In this document: positions 34,541 through 44,764 of the stretch, piece after piece
Position numbering within the stretch: position 1 is the stretch's first letter
How the letters are laid out: each line of letters begins with the position of its first letter
NCBI RefSeq assembly: GCF_964355755.1
Contig: NC_092670.1
Coordinates: forward strand, 5,607,001-5,667,000
Origin: Antedon mediterranea
Taxonomy: Eukaryota > Echinodermata > Crinoidea > Comatulida > Antedonidae
Direction: 5' to 3'
DNA length: 60,000 nucleotides
Notes under the pieces: generated by a model
Databases searched by the model: none
Seen by the model: the letters and a program-made list of their open reading frames with translations, nothing else
What the model was told of the DNA's origin: nothing
Position numbers and translations under genes: made by a program

Positions 34541-34848
34541 CTAAAGTAAAAAAAGGTGATAAAAAAATTTAGTAAGCAAGAAAATCTACAGGAAAAAACA
34601 ATCTTCATTAAAAACATGGATGTGACTTAAAGTTGACTTACCACCACCTATCGTAGTCGATATATTATTAAGGTTCGTTTAATTATTCACTATGTCACCG
34701 GGCGGTTTAAAATGTAATAACATAATTGACATATTACATTATATAACGATATATAAATAATAACTATATTTTAGATATAAACGGTACGGTACCGGCAATT
34801 ACAAGTAATTTAAAACTAGAAAATTGTTTAACCAATTTTAAATCTTAC

Positions 34849-34953
34849 TTTGACACAGCAATAGATAGTCCGGACAACAGTCGGTAAGTTCTTCACAGGC
34901 GTTATCGCAATAACAGTTTTTGTCCCATCTACCACATTTGCCTACACAGCTAC
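34849..34953 (-). CDS. Gene A somatomedin-B domain, unit 1
   Basis: A 105-bp phase 1-1 exon with acceptor TTGAAG before 34953 and donor GTAAGA after 34849. It encodes 35 residues with all eight cysteines of the somatomedin-B pattern: SCVGKCGRWDKNCYC, ACEELTDCCPDYLLLC. This small disulfide-knotted domain mediates protein-protein binding in vitronectin and other extracellular proteins. It was too short for ordinary ORF detection. Confidence 0.85.
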
Positions 34954-35122
34954 CTTCAAATAGAATATATAAAGTACACATTTCGTTAAATCGCTTGTTA
35001 ACTTCTAAAATGTTTACTTAATGGTATAGAAAGTTGATATATACGTTTAGTAACGAAATGAAAACCATTACAATAATATGATTAATTTATAAAATATGCA
35101 AATGCTGTATGATTGTACTTAC

Positions 35123-35173
35123 CATTTACCATCGTTGAGTTAGTAGTCCCTGATTGTAATTCTGTTGTTGCAT
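35123..35173 (-). CDS. Gene A linker-2 exon, unit 1
   Basis: A 51-bp phase 1-1 exon with acceptor TAG and donor GTAAGT. It encodes ATTELQSGTTNSTMVN with an N-S-T sequon. It sits between the CUB-A and somatomedin-B exons. Confidence 0.6.
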
Positions 35174-35389
35174 CTAGAATTACATTTATGATATTCATGA
35201 AACAATAAATAATTATACAGTAGTATCGAGCTTGTTCTTAAGATCTCACAAATATTTGTAATTTCAAATATTAATTATTTATAGCTTGTTTGAAATAAAT
35301 ATTGTCTTTAATTTTATTTTAACATAAATAAAACTTACTACTAACGTTCTGTAAACACATTATGTAAAATACTTAAAATGTCAACATAC

Positions 35390-35722
35390 CTATGTCAATA
35401 ACTTTCAGTCCTAGAGCAAACCCTCTGTTAACAACTGACAAGTCAGTTTGAAAAGTTACATTCAAGTGTGTTGTAACCAGAATAGAGTTGTTACTATTCC
35501 ATTCTGTCAGTAAAGTATCACCACTGACATCAACATAAGTTATAATCAAAAAGTCACAACAGCTTTCTAGCTCTATATCATAAAACGTGAGTAGAATTCC
35601 TGTATTTTGTGGACTTTCTACGATCCATTCACAGTTGTGGTTGTTGTCGTAGTTGTCAGGGTAATTTGGAGAAGTTATGTTGATAACATCATTACGATTT
35701 AGATAAATGTTTTCAACACAAT
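35390..35722 (-). CDS. Gene A CUB domain, type A, unit 1-2 junction
   Basis: A 333-bp phase 1-1 exon with acceptor CACCAG and donor GTATGT. CUB pattern: CVENIYLNRNDVINITSPNY, NCEWIVESPQNTGILLTFYD, SCCDFLIITYVDV, and VVNRGFALGLKVID. It is almost identical to the exon at 38321-38653. Confidence 0.85.
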
Positions 35723-36131
35723 CTGGTGACAAGAAGACAAGATTTGTTACTGATTAAGCAACACTTAACGACATAAAAATATGTAGTTGTAAGTTTATCT
35801 GGATATTGCTAATTAATGGTAGTAGTAGTAGTATTATAGACTAGTTACACCTGTTTTTATAATTTTTCGTTGCATCTCTATGTTGTGAAATGAAACTCTT
35901 TTTAACAGTCGACTAATTAAATTGTTAGAGTATATTTCTAAAATAATCACATTTCTAGTAATGTAATCACAATAAGTGTACCTTTATTAACTTATTTAAA
36001 GCATAGTATTACCATTATATCTGTTTTTTTAAAATAATATACTGTCTTTGATTGTTCCCTTATTTTGGTCTACACAAAAAACAATAACTTCAAATTATTA
36101 CACTGTGCAAAAAAAAGTTTAGAATACTAAC

Positions 36132-36479
36132 CTAATAGTTCAATGACTTCAAGTGCTAGAGAAAACCCTCTATTCACAATTGAAAAATCTGTATGAAATC
36201 TTATGTTCACGTTTTCTTTAGCTCGAATAGTTGTGTTAATACTTCTTCCAGTGAAAATTTCCGTCACTTCGATGTTATCGATGACGTCAACATAAGTGAT
36301 TGTCAAAAAGTCACAGCATCTCTCTAAGTCTATGTCATAAAACGTGAGTAGAATTCCAGTATTTGGTGGACTTTCTAAGATCCATTCGCAGTTGTGGTTG
36401 TTATCGTAGTTGTCAGGGTAATTTGGAGAAGTTATGTTGATAACATCATTATTGGTTAAATATATGTTTTCAACACAAT
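36132..36479 (-). CDS. Gene A CUB domain, type B, unit 2
   Basis: A 348-bp phase 1-1 exon with acceptor CCCAG and donor GTTAGT. It encodes a CUB with EIFTGRSINTTIRAKENVNI and the end ALEVIELL. It differs from unit 3 (39066-39413) at only a few bases. Confidence 0.85.
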
Positions 36480-36624
36480 CTGGGGAGATAAGAAGACACG
36501 ATTTGTTACTGATTAAGCAATAAATGAAAGACACGAAATGTATAGCTGTAAGTGTATTTTGATATTGCTAATTGATAGTAGTAGTCTTAAGCTAGATAAA
36601 AATGCTTTTTATAACTGTTTTTTT

Positions 36625-36860
36625 TAATATATTTTTTTTATTCAGTATATTACACAGAAGCGCCTTACAAGGTGGAACCACCTTAGCTTCAAGGCGACTC
36701 AGATTAACAAATACAACATTTTAAAACAAAAAACTAACAGAAACATCAATCAAATCTTCCAGAATTATTATGTTGTACATAATAAACCAATAAAGCATTT
36801 TCACAATTCGAAAGAAGATCGGAATCAAAAATAAAAATTGCACTTAAAAATTTAAAATTA
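36625..36860 (-). mobile_element. LINE 3' end in gene A intron, unit 2
   Basis: Minus-strand 3' UTR-like sequence with a small hairpin (GGTGGTTCCACC) and a CTGAATAAAAAAAATATA end. An almost identical copy lies at the same place in unit 3 (39565-39795) and none in unit 1. It therefore inserted before units 2 and 3 separated but after unit 1 split off. Confidence 0.6.
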
Positions 36861-37061
36861 TACGTTAAAGATGGTGCATGTCTACGCTGTTTTTAACAGT
36901 TGACTGATTAAATTGTTATAGCATATTCCTAAAATAATCCATTCCATTTCTAATGTAATAACAATAACTTCACGTCCTTCTTCTTCCTACAAATACTTTA
37001 TTAAATATAATATATTTTAAAAGAAATGTTTAAAATGTCATGCTGTGTGTATTGTACCTAC

Positions 37062-37112
37062 CATTTACCATCGTTGGGTTACTACTCTCTCTTTGAACGT
37101 CTGCTGTCGCAT
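37062..37112 (-). CDS. Gene A linker-1 exon, unit 2
   Basis: A 51-bp phase 1-1 exon encoding ATADVQRESSNPTMVN. The N-P-T here loses the N-S-T sequon seen in unit 1. Confidence 0.6.
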
Positions 37113-37313
37113 CTACAATTAAATGTGTGATATTCATGTGAGTGATGAAAGCTTATTTTTACTGTAGGTCTACCGTAGCTAAAATCATATCAATCTTACA
37201 AGAGAGAATACAAAATGTAACAATATTCCTAAACACAGGCCTAATCTTCAAAAGTTTGTGGATAAACTTAAATATTAGCATTTTGATATGACGTTAAAGA
37301 CAATTAAACTTAC

Positions 37314-37361
37314 CGGTTATGGTAACCCATTCAGTAACTATTTCTGTGCCCAAAGAAATAT
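37314..37361 (-). CDS. Gene A short exon (ISLGTEIVTEWVTIT), unit 2
   Basis: A 48-bp phase 1-1 exon, equivalent to 34493-34540 with Thr changed to Ile at the start. Confidence 0.6.
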
Positions 37362-37764
37362 CTAAAGTAAAAAAAAAGTGATAAACAACAAATGTAAGTG
37401 GCAAGATAATCTACAAGAAAAAACAACTACTAATCTTCATGATTAGATTAAGAACAGGCTGCATTAAACCAACCTATTATACTGTACTTCAAAAGGTTTC
37501 AGTATTTAAAAAACATGGATGTGACTTACCACCTATCGTAGTCGATATATTATTAAGGTTCTCAAAGATTTTCTCATCGTTTCAAATAGAATAATTAATT
37601 AATATTCACTATGTCACCGGGCGGTTTAAAATTTAATAAAACAATATATATATATTACCTTATATACCGATATATAAATAATAAATATATTTTAGACGGT
37701 ACGGTACCGTGCAATTACAAGTAATGTAAAACTAGAAAAATTTTAAAACAATTTTAAATCTTAC

Positions 37765-37869
37765 TTTGACACAGCATTAAATAGTCCGGACAACAGTCGG
37801 TAAGTTCTGCACAGACGTTATCGCAATAACAGTTTTTGTCCCACCTACCACATTTGCCTACACAGCTAC
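37765..37869 (-). CDS. Gene A somatomedin-B domain, unit 2
   Basis: A 105-bp phase 1-1 exon with all eight cysteines kept (SCVGKCGRWDKNCYC, VCAELTDCCPDYLMLC). Acceptor TTGAAG, donor GTAAGA. Confidence 0.85.
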
Positions 37870-38057
37870 CTTCAAGTAGAAACGTATCAATATATAAAGG
37901 ACACATTTCGGTAAATCGCTTGTTAACTTCTAGAATGTTTACTTAATGCTATAGAAAGTTGATATATACGTTTGGTAATGATTTTAAGACATGGTGAAAA
38001 CCATACACTAATATGATTAATTTATAAAATATGCAAATGCTGTATGATTGTACTTAC

Positions 38058-38108
38058 CATTTACCATCGTTGAGTTAGTAGTCCCTAATTGTAATTCTGC
38101 TGTTGCAT
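38058..38108 (-). CDS. Gene A linker-2 exon, unit 2
   Basis: A 51-bp phase 1-1 exon encoding ATAELQLGTTNSTMVN. Confidence 0.6.
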
Positions 38109-38320
38109 CTACAATTAAATTTATGATATTCATGGAATTAAATAATTCTAGTATCGAGCTTGTTCTTCATTTTAAGTTCTCACAAATATGTGAAATTTTA
38201 AATATTAATTATGTATAGCTTGTTTGAAATTAATGTCTTTAATTTTATTTTAACATAAATAAAACTTACTACTAACGTTCTGTAAACACATTATGTAAAA
38301 TACTTAAAATGTCAACATAC

Positions 38321-38653
38321 CTATGTCAATAACTTTCAGTCCTAGAGCAAACCCTCTGTTAACAACTGACAAGTCAGTTTTAAAAGTTATATTCAAGTGT
38401 GTTGTAACCAGAAGAGGGTTGTTACTATTCCATTCTGTCAGTAAAGTATTACCACTAACATCAACATAAGTTATAATCAAAAAGTCACAACAGCTTTCTA
38501 GCTCTATATCATAAAACGTGAGTAGAATTCCTTTATTTTGTGGACTTTCTACGATCCATTCGCAGTTGTGGTTGTTATCGTAGTTGTCAGGGTAATTTGG
38601 AGAAGTTATGTTGATAACATCATTACGATTTAGATAAATGTTTTCAACACAAT
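38321..38653 (-). CDS. Gene A CUB domain, type A, unit 2-3 junction
   Basis: A 333-bp phase 1-1 exon with acceptor CACCAG and donor GTATGT. It differs from 35390-35722 by a few substitutions such as NTGI to NKGI, VSGD to VSGN and NSIL to NPLL. Confidence 0.85.
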
Positions 38654-39065
38654 CTGGTGACAAGAAGACAAGATTTGTTACTGATTAAGCAACACTTTAA
38701 CGACATAAAATATGTAGTTGTAAGTTTATCTGGATATTGCTAATTAATGGTAGTAGTAGTAGTAGTATTATAGACTAGTTACACCTGTTTTTATAATTTT
38801 TCGTTGCATCTCTATGTTGTGAAATGAAACTCTTTTTAACAGTCGACTAATTAAATTGTTAGAGTATATTTCTAAAATAATCACATTTCTAGTAATGTAA
38901 TCACAATAAGTGTACCTTTATTAACTTATTTAAAGCATAGTATTACCATTATATCTGTTTTTTTAAAAATAATATACTGTCTTTGATTGTTCCCTTATTT
39001 TGGTCTACACAAAAAACAATAACTTCAAATTATTACACTGTGTAAAAAAAGTTTAGAATACTAAC

Positions 39066-39413
39066 CTAATAGTTCAATGACTTCAAGTGTTAGAGAAAAC
39101 CCTCTATTCACAATTGAAAAATCTGTATGAAATCTTATGTTCACGTTTTCTTTAGCTTGAATAGTTGTGTTAATACTTCTTCCAGTGAAAATTTCCGTCA
39201 CTTCGATGTTATCGATGACGTCAACATAAGTGATTGTCAAAAAGTCACAGCATCTCTCTAGGTCTATGTCATAAAACGTGAGTAGAATTCCAGTATTTGG
39301 TGGACTTTCTAAGATCCATTCGCAGTTGTGGTTGTTATCGTAGTTGTCAGGGTAATTTGGAGAAGTTATGTTGATAACATCATTATTGATTAAATATATG
39401 TTTTCAACACAAT
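39066..39413 (-). CDS. Gene A CUB domain, type B, unit 3
   Basis: A 348-bp phase 1-1 exon nearly identical to 36132-36479 (TTIQAKENV in place of TTIRAKENV). Confidence 0.85.
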
Positions 39414-39564
39414 CTGGTGAGATAAGAAGACACGATTTGTTACTGATTAAGCAATAAATGAAATACACGAAATGTATAGCTGTAAGTGTATTTTGATATT
39501 GCTAATTGATGGTAGTAGTCTTAAGCTAGATAAAAATGCTTTTTATACCTTTTTTTTTTAATAT

Positions 39565-39795
39565 ATTTTTTTTATTCAGTATATTACACAGAAGCGCATT
39601 ACAAGGTGGAACCACCTTAGCTTCAAGGCGACTCAGATTAACAAATACAACATTTTAAAACAAAAAACTAACAGAAACATCAATCAAATCTTCCAGAATT
39701 ATTATGTTGTACATAATAAAACAATAAAGCATTTTCACAATTCGAAAGAAGATCGGAATCAAAAATAAAAATTTCACTTAAAAATTTAAAATTAT
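39565..39795 (-). mobile_element. LINE 3' end in gene A intron, unit 3
   Basis: Duplicate of the insertion at 36625-36860, copied with the unit. Confidence 0.6.
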
Positions 39796-39997
39796 ACGTT
39801 AAAGATGGTACATGTCTATGCTGTTTTTAACAGTTGACTGATTAAATTGTTATAGTATATTCCTAAAATAATCCATTCCATTTCTAATGTAATAACAATA
39901 ACTTCACGTCCTTCTTCATCCTAAAAATACTTTATTAAATATAATAGATTTTAAAAGAAATGTTTAAAATGTCATGCTGTGTGTATTGTATACCTAC

Positions 39998-40048
39998 CAT
40001 TTACCATCGTTGAGTTACTATTCTCTCTTTGAACGTCTGCTGTCGCAT
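39998..40048 (-). CDS. Gene A linker-1 exon, unit 3
   Basis: A 51-bp phase 1-1 exon encoding ATADVQRENSNSTMVN. It retains the N-S-T sequon. Confidence 0.6.
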
Positions 40049-40249
40049 CTACAATTAAATGTGTGATATTCATGTGAGTGATGAAAGCTTATTTTTACTG
40101 TAGGTCTACCGTAGCTAAAATCATATCAATCTTACAAGAGAGAATACAAAATGTAACAATATTCCTAAACACAGGCCTAATCTTCAAAAGTTTGTGGATA
40201 AACTTAAATATTAGCATTTTGATATGACGTTAAAGACAATTAAACTTAC

Positions 40250-40297
40250 CGGTTATGGTAACCCATTCAGTAACTATTTCTGTGCCCAAAGAAATAT
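40250..40297 (-). CDS. Gene A short exon (ISLGTEIVTEWVTIT), unit 3
   Basis: A 48-bp phase 1-1 exon, identical in protein to unit 2. Confidence 0.6.
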
Positions 40298-40695
40298 CTA
40301 AAGTAAAAAAAAAGTGATAAACAAATGTAAGTGGCAAGATAATCTACAAGAAAAAACAACTACTAATCTTCATGATTAGATTAAGAACAGGCTGCATTAA
40401 ACCAACCTATTATACTGTACTTCAAAAGGTTTCAGTATTTAAAAAACATGGATGTGACTTACCACCTATCGTAGTCGATATATTATTAAGGTTCTCAAAG
40501 ATTTTCTCATCGTTTCAAATAGAATAATTAATTAATATTCACTGTCACCGGGCGGTTTAAAATTTAATAAAACAACATATATATATTACATTATATTCCG
40601 ATATATAAATAATAAATATAATTTAGACGGTACGGTACCGTGCAATTACAAGTAATGTAAAACTAGAAAAATTTTAAAACAATTTTAAATCTTAC

Positions 40696-40800
40696 TTTGA
40701 CACAGCATTAAATAGTCCGGACAACAGTCGGTAAGTTCTACACAGACGTTATCACAATAACAGTTTTTGTCCCACCTACCACATTTGCCTACACAGCTAC
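40696..40800 (-). CDS. Gene A somatomedin-B domain, unit 3
   Basis: A 105-bp phase 1-1 exon with eight cysteines kept (VCVELTDCCPDYLMLC). Donor GTAAGA. Confidence 0.85.
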
Positions 40801-40988
40801 CTTCAAATAGAAACGTATCAATATATAAAGGACACATTTCGGTAAATCGCTTGTTAACTTCTAGAATGTTTACTTACTGGTATAGAAAGTTGATATATAC
40901 GTTTGGTAATGATTTTAACACATGGTGAAAACCCTACACTAATATGATTAATTTATAAAATATGCAAATGCTGTATGATTGTACTTAC

Positions 40989-41039
40989 CATTTACCATCG
41001 TTGAGTTAGTAGTCTCTGATTGTAATTCTGCTGTTGCAT
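40989..41039 (-). CDS. Gene A linker-2 exon, unit 3
   Basis: A 51-bp phase 1-1 exon encoding ATAELQSETTNSTMVN. Confidence 0.6.
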
Positions 41040-41253
41040 CTACAATTAAATTTATGATATCCATGGAATTAAATAATTCTAGTATCGAGATTGTTCTTCA
41101 TTTAAGATCTCACAAATATGTGTAATTTTAAATATTAATTATTTTTAGCTTGTTTAAAATAAATATTGTCTTTAATTTTATTTTAACATAAATAAAACTT
41201 ACTACTAACGTTCTGTAAACACATTATGTAAAATACTTAAAATGTCAACATAC

Positions 41254-41589
41254 CTTTGTCAATAACTTTCAGTCCTAGAGCAAACCCTCTGTTAACAACT
41301 GACAAGTCAGTTTGAAAAGTTATATTCACGTTATTTGTAACTAGAAGAGAGTTGTTACTATTCCATTCTGTCAGGAAAGTATCACCACTGACATCAACAT
41401 AAGTTATAATCAAAAAGTCACAACAGCTTTCTAGCTCTATATCATAAAACGTGAGTAGAATTCCTGTATTTTGTGGACTTTCTACGATCCATTCGCAGTT
41501 GTGGTTGTTATCGTAGTTGTCAGGGTAATTTAGAGAAGTTATGTTGATAACATCATTATTGGTTAAATATATGTTTTCAACACAATCAG
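41254..41589 (-). CDS. Gene A CUB domain, type A, first intact CUB
   Basis: A 336-bp phase 1-1 exon with acceptor CACCAG and donor GTATGT. It has one codon more than the other type-A exons at the start (ADCVENIYLTNN). CUB pattern otherwise as in the copies at 38321 and 35390, with NYPDNYDNNHNCEWIVESP and a LVTNNVNITFQTDLSVVNRG end. It is the most upstream complete domain found. Confidence 0.85.
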
Positions 41590-41704
41590 CTGGTGAGATA
41601 AGAATACACGATTTGTTACTGATTAAGCAACACTTTAACGACATAAAATATGTAGTTGTAAGTTTATCTGGATATTGCTAATTAATGGTAGTAGTAGTAG
41701 TATT

Positions 41705-41757
41705 ATATGTTGATAACATCATTACGGTTTAGATAAATGTTTTCAACACAATCTGGT
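41705..41757 (-). pseudogene. Truncated CUB exon remnant
   Basis: On the minus strand an acceptor-like CACCAG is followed by CVENIYLNRNDVINI, after which the domain stops and the intron-type TAGTAGTAG sequence begins. It is the start of a type-A CUB exon joined to the wrong place, as expected from unequal exchange. Confidence 0.7.
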
Positions 41758-41924
41758 GAGGTAAGAAGACAAGATTTGTTACTGATTAGGCAATAATTGA
41801 ACGACTCAAATAAATAATTGTTGTATGTTTATTTAGATATTGCTAATTAATAGTAAGTATTAGGCTAGTTACACCTGTTTTTTATAACTTCTCGATGAAT
41901 GTATATGTTGTCAAAGAAGCTGTA

Positions 41925-41967
41925 TTTAACCATGGAGCTATACAATTTTATAGCTCCATGGTTTAAC
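41925..41967. repeat. Tiny palindromic insertion flanked by TTTAAC
   Basis: AACCATGGAGCTATA (41928-41942) and its exact complement (41949-41963) form a 15-bp hairpin with a 6-base loop. TTTAAC is present on both sides (41925-41930 and 41962-41967). The equivalent place in the other units has a single TTTAAC before AGTCGACT, so about 37 bp were inserted. Confidence 0.75.
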
Positions 41968-42183
41968 AGTCGACTGATTAAATAGAGTATGTATTATTTG
42001 TAGTTCGTGTATTTGAATATTGCTAATTAGTAGTAGTCTTAGGCTACATACACCTGTTTTTTGTTATATCTTTTCGGTGCATCTCTAAGTATTTTTTAGC
42101 TGTCAATTGATTACATTATTGTAGTATATTACTAATTCACTTTCTTCCTTTTTTAATTATAATATTCCAATTTAATTTTAATT

Positions 42184-42243
42184 AGGAGAAGTACTGTTGA
42201 TAACATCGATTTTGTTAAAATATACATGTCCGACACAATCCGT
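42184..42243 (-). pseudogene. Second truncated CUB exon remnant
   Basis: On the minus strand the sequence DCVGHVYFNKIDVINSTSPN follows a CAACGG context and then meets a stop codon. This is a more diverged start of a CUB exon. Confidence 0.6.
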
Positions 42244-42453
42244 TGAGTTAATACAAACATTAATTTAGTATTTCAAAGTGAATGCAATGACAAAACCTAA
42301 ATCTACCTTTCAAAATTCATCATGTAAATAATTACATCTCATTTGATACCGACTAATTTAATCAGGATTCAATTAACTCGAAATATAAATCAATTGTTAA
42401 GACGTATTTCGTATTATTTTAATGAATAATAGTAAAGAAATTATCGTTGATAT

Positions 42454-42641
42454 AAAGTTTGCGGTACACCACGTATATTAGTTCTGAAAAGAACTGTTGA
42501 GTTTCTCGACGTTTCGATCAATATCCTTTGATCGTCCTCAGGAGTGAGAATCTGTGGACGATATCAAAGCATATTGATCGAAACGTCAAGAAACTCAACA
42601 GGTCTTTTCAGAACTAATATACGTGGTGTACCGCAAACTTT
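42454..42641. repeat. Inverted repeat with GAAACGTC motifs (Penelope-like terminal sequence?)
   Basis: The arms 42454-42536 and about 42558-42641 are near-perfect complements of about 80 bp. Each contains ATTGATCGAAACGTC and an adjoining AAACTCAACAG. Sequences of the type GATCGAAACGTC are familiar from Penelope-like element ends. No coding sequence is present. Confidence 0.6.
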
Positions 42642-43138
42642 AAAGACATTATCATTATGAATCAGCTTTTGTAACATTATTGATTTGATAATGGTTATTT
42701 TATTATTAATTAAAATTGGACAGTTTACCTTATCTATTGTACTACATCTACTGTAACTATAATTTGAATCCGATAGCCATATTTGAAAATGTATTATTAC
42801 TTAATCTTTTTTTTTATCAACTCATACAAAATATGAAAAAAATGATTATTAATAAAATTACACGTTGAATAGGCCATTTTACAGTTAAGTACTTCATATT
42901 TCTATTATTATAGTTACTTTTACACATACAAAAAAAACATTGATTATTTAACATTTAAAAAGGCAAAAATGGTTAGTTTAACCTAAAACCCGTTTTTCTG
43001 AAAGAGATATAGGCTACGCGTTATTGTTACATCTTCATGTAAGTTTATATTCTCGATCGATCAATAGTATAGTTTATAACTTAAGTACGCTTGTAAATCT
43101 GTTGTTTATTTAATTTATTATTTTGCATTTGTACTTAC

Positions 43139-43189
43139 CATGTATTATCGTTGGGATATTATTATCTGTCTGGAATTCTATGTTTGCAT
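43139..43189 (-). CDS. Gene A upstream linker exon
   Basis: A 51-bp phase 1-1 exon with acceptor ATACAG before 43189 and donor GTAAGT after 43139. It encodes ANIEFQTDNNIPTIIH, related to the linker-2 exons. It is the most upstream exon I could support. The signal-peptide exon of gene A should lie further up and was not found. Confidence 0.5.
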
Positions 43190-43199
43190 CTGTATAGCC

Positions 43200-44470
43200 T
43201 AATAAAATATAGAATTGTTTTAATAAATAAATAAATATAAGACAATCAATTAATTGTCTATTAGACAATTAATTTATTAACCAAAAACGTCATTTATCTC
43301 ATATACTGTAATATTTGTGAAATGTCACTTCCCTGATCGTACATACAACATAGCAGCGAAAACCAAACTAATTAACATCACAGATCGGTTAAAATATTCC
43401 ATTGACAGTTAGATTTAACCCAATTTAGTACCAAATTCCCGAGAGAGAGCCATTTCCCCTCAACCGAATTCTTTTCAGAACAGCATTTTTATAGTACTCC
43501 AGGGAGTTGACATTTTTAAAACAGTAATTTCATCATTTTATCATAAATGTATGAAAATATGTTTCAAAAAACAAATATTCCTTATTAAATTTCCTGTAAA
43601 ATGATGTATAATGAATATTTGTATGATTTATTTTTATTTATGAAATGTATGAATTAAAAAAAATAAAATTTTTAAATAAAATTTCCAAGAAATTGCTTTA
43701 AAAAAAACTCATCTCAACTTTAACTCATGCACACACAGGGTTGAGTTTTTTTTTTCTCTTTTGTGAGATTCACTAATCTTTATTTCATATTTTTGTTTTA
43801 TACTTAGGCCCTATTTTGAATAAATACATGTCTTTGTAATCAATCATTTCTTGTCTCAGTTTTTGTTTCTCTTATTTTGTTTTTCCATTTACAGTATACT
43901 TTACACCACAGGCGCCAAGCATTAATTTTGAAACGCCCGGCCTGGTGATATTCTGAAAATTAATTATATAATATACATATATTTCTTTTTATAGGCCTAT
44001 TACTTTGTTATAAGTTGAATTAAAGTAATACAACGAGGACTGAAATATTAATCAGAAGAACAAACAAAGTTGAAATTTTCCGGAAATTTGATATTTTCAG
44101 ATGGATCAGATATAGCCCGACGGCGGTATTAATAAGGAAGGAAAAGGCGGTCAAATTAATAATGAAAATCAGGGTTATTGTCTAAAGCTTAAGTTGGATT
44201 TTTAATATTGTATAGGCAAAGTGTAGCAGTATCGGAAAGCGCTTCTTTTGTTTCAGGTGCTTAAAGGGCATATAGATATTATAGTTCACTATCATTTCTC
44301 TGGTACTAGCTATCAATCAAAACGCCTATAATATTGAATATTTTGTTTACACATTTACCAATTATAAATAATATTGTACCTCTTATCCTAAAAGCTGTTG
44401 CTACAGGAATATCGCAAACGTAATAGGAAACACAATTTGAAACATAAATACAATAATTTACATTAAAAAA
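43200..44470. other. Non-coding stretch, presumed intron or intergenic
   Basis: The sequence is AT-rich. No exon or repeat boundary could be fixed. Confidence 0.35.
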
Positions 44471-44479
44471 CATGAATAA

Positions 44480-44762
44480 AATATTATGAAAAACGCGCCT
44501 TTTCCTGGTCAGCTGCTGTTCTATACCCTTGCAAACTCGATCCGGAAAGCTGAACCGCTCAACACATTTAAACAACTCCTCAAATCCCACTATTTTAATT
44601 TTTAATCAATAATTGTTTGCTATTTTATAACATTTTCTGTTGATTATGTTAAATTTGTATTCGTTTTTGTCGACAGGACCACAATGCAAAACAGGTATAT
44701 TTCTACTTGATTGTGTATAATTCTGTATAAATATGTTGTTAAATAAATAAATAAATAAAAAG
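44480..44762 (+). mobile_element. 5'-truncated LINE 3' end
   Basis: On the plus strand LANSIRKAEPLNTFKQLLKS (about 44530-44589) is the typical C-terminus of a CR1-like RT protein. A 3' UTR follows and ends in repeated AAAT units (about 44740-44760). The minus-strand ORF here is a shadow. Confidence 0.7.
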
Positions 44763-44764
44763 AG

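Noticed and set aside
37500-37560. Possible extra exon (LNNISTTIG) in each receptor unit, also near 34650 and 40470
   Set aside because: The sequence is conserved and has a GTAAGT donor, but no acceptor gives phase 1 without a stop, so it was not annotated.
44306-44590. 94-residue minus-strand ORF
   Set aside because: It lies antisense to a recognisable LINE C-terminal peptide on the plus strand.
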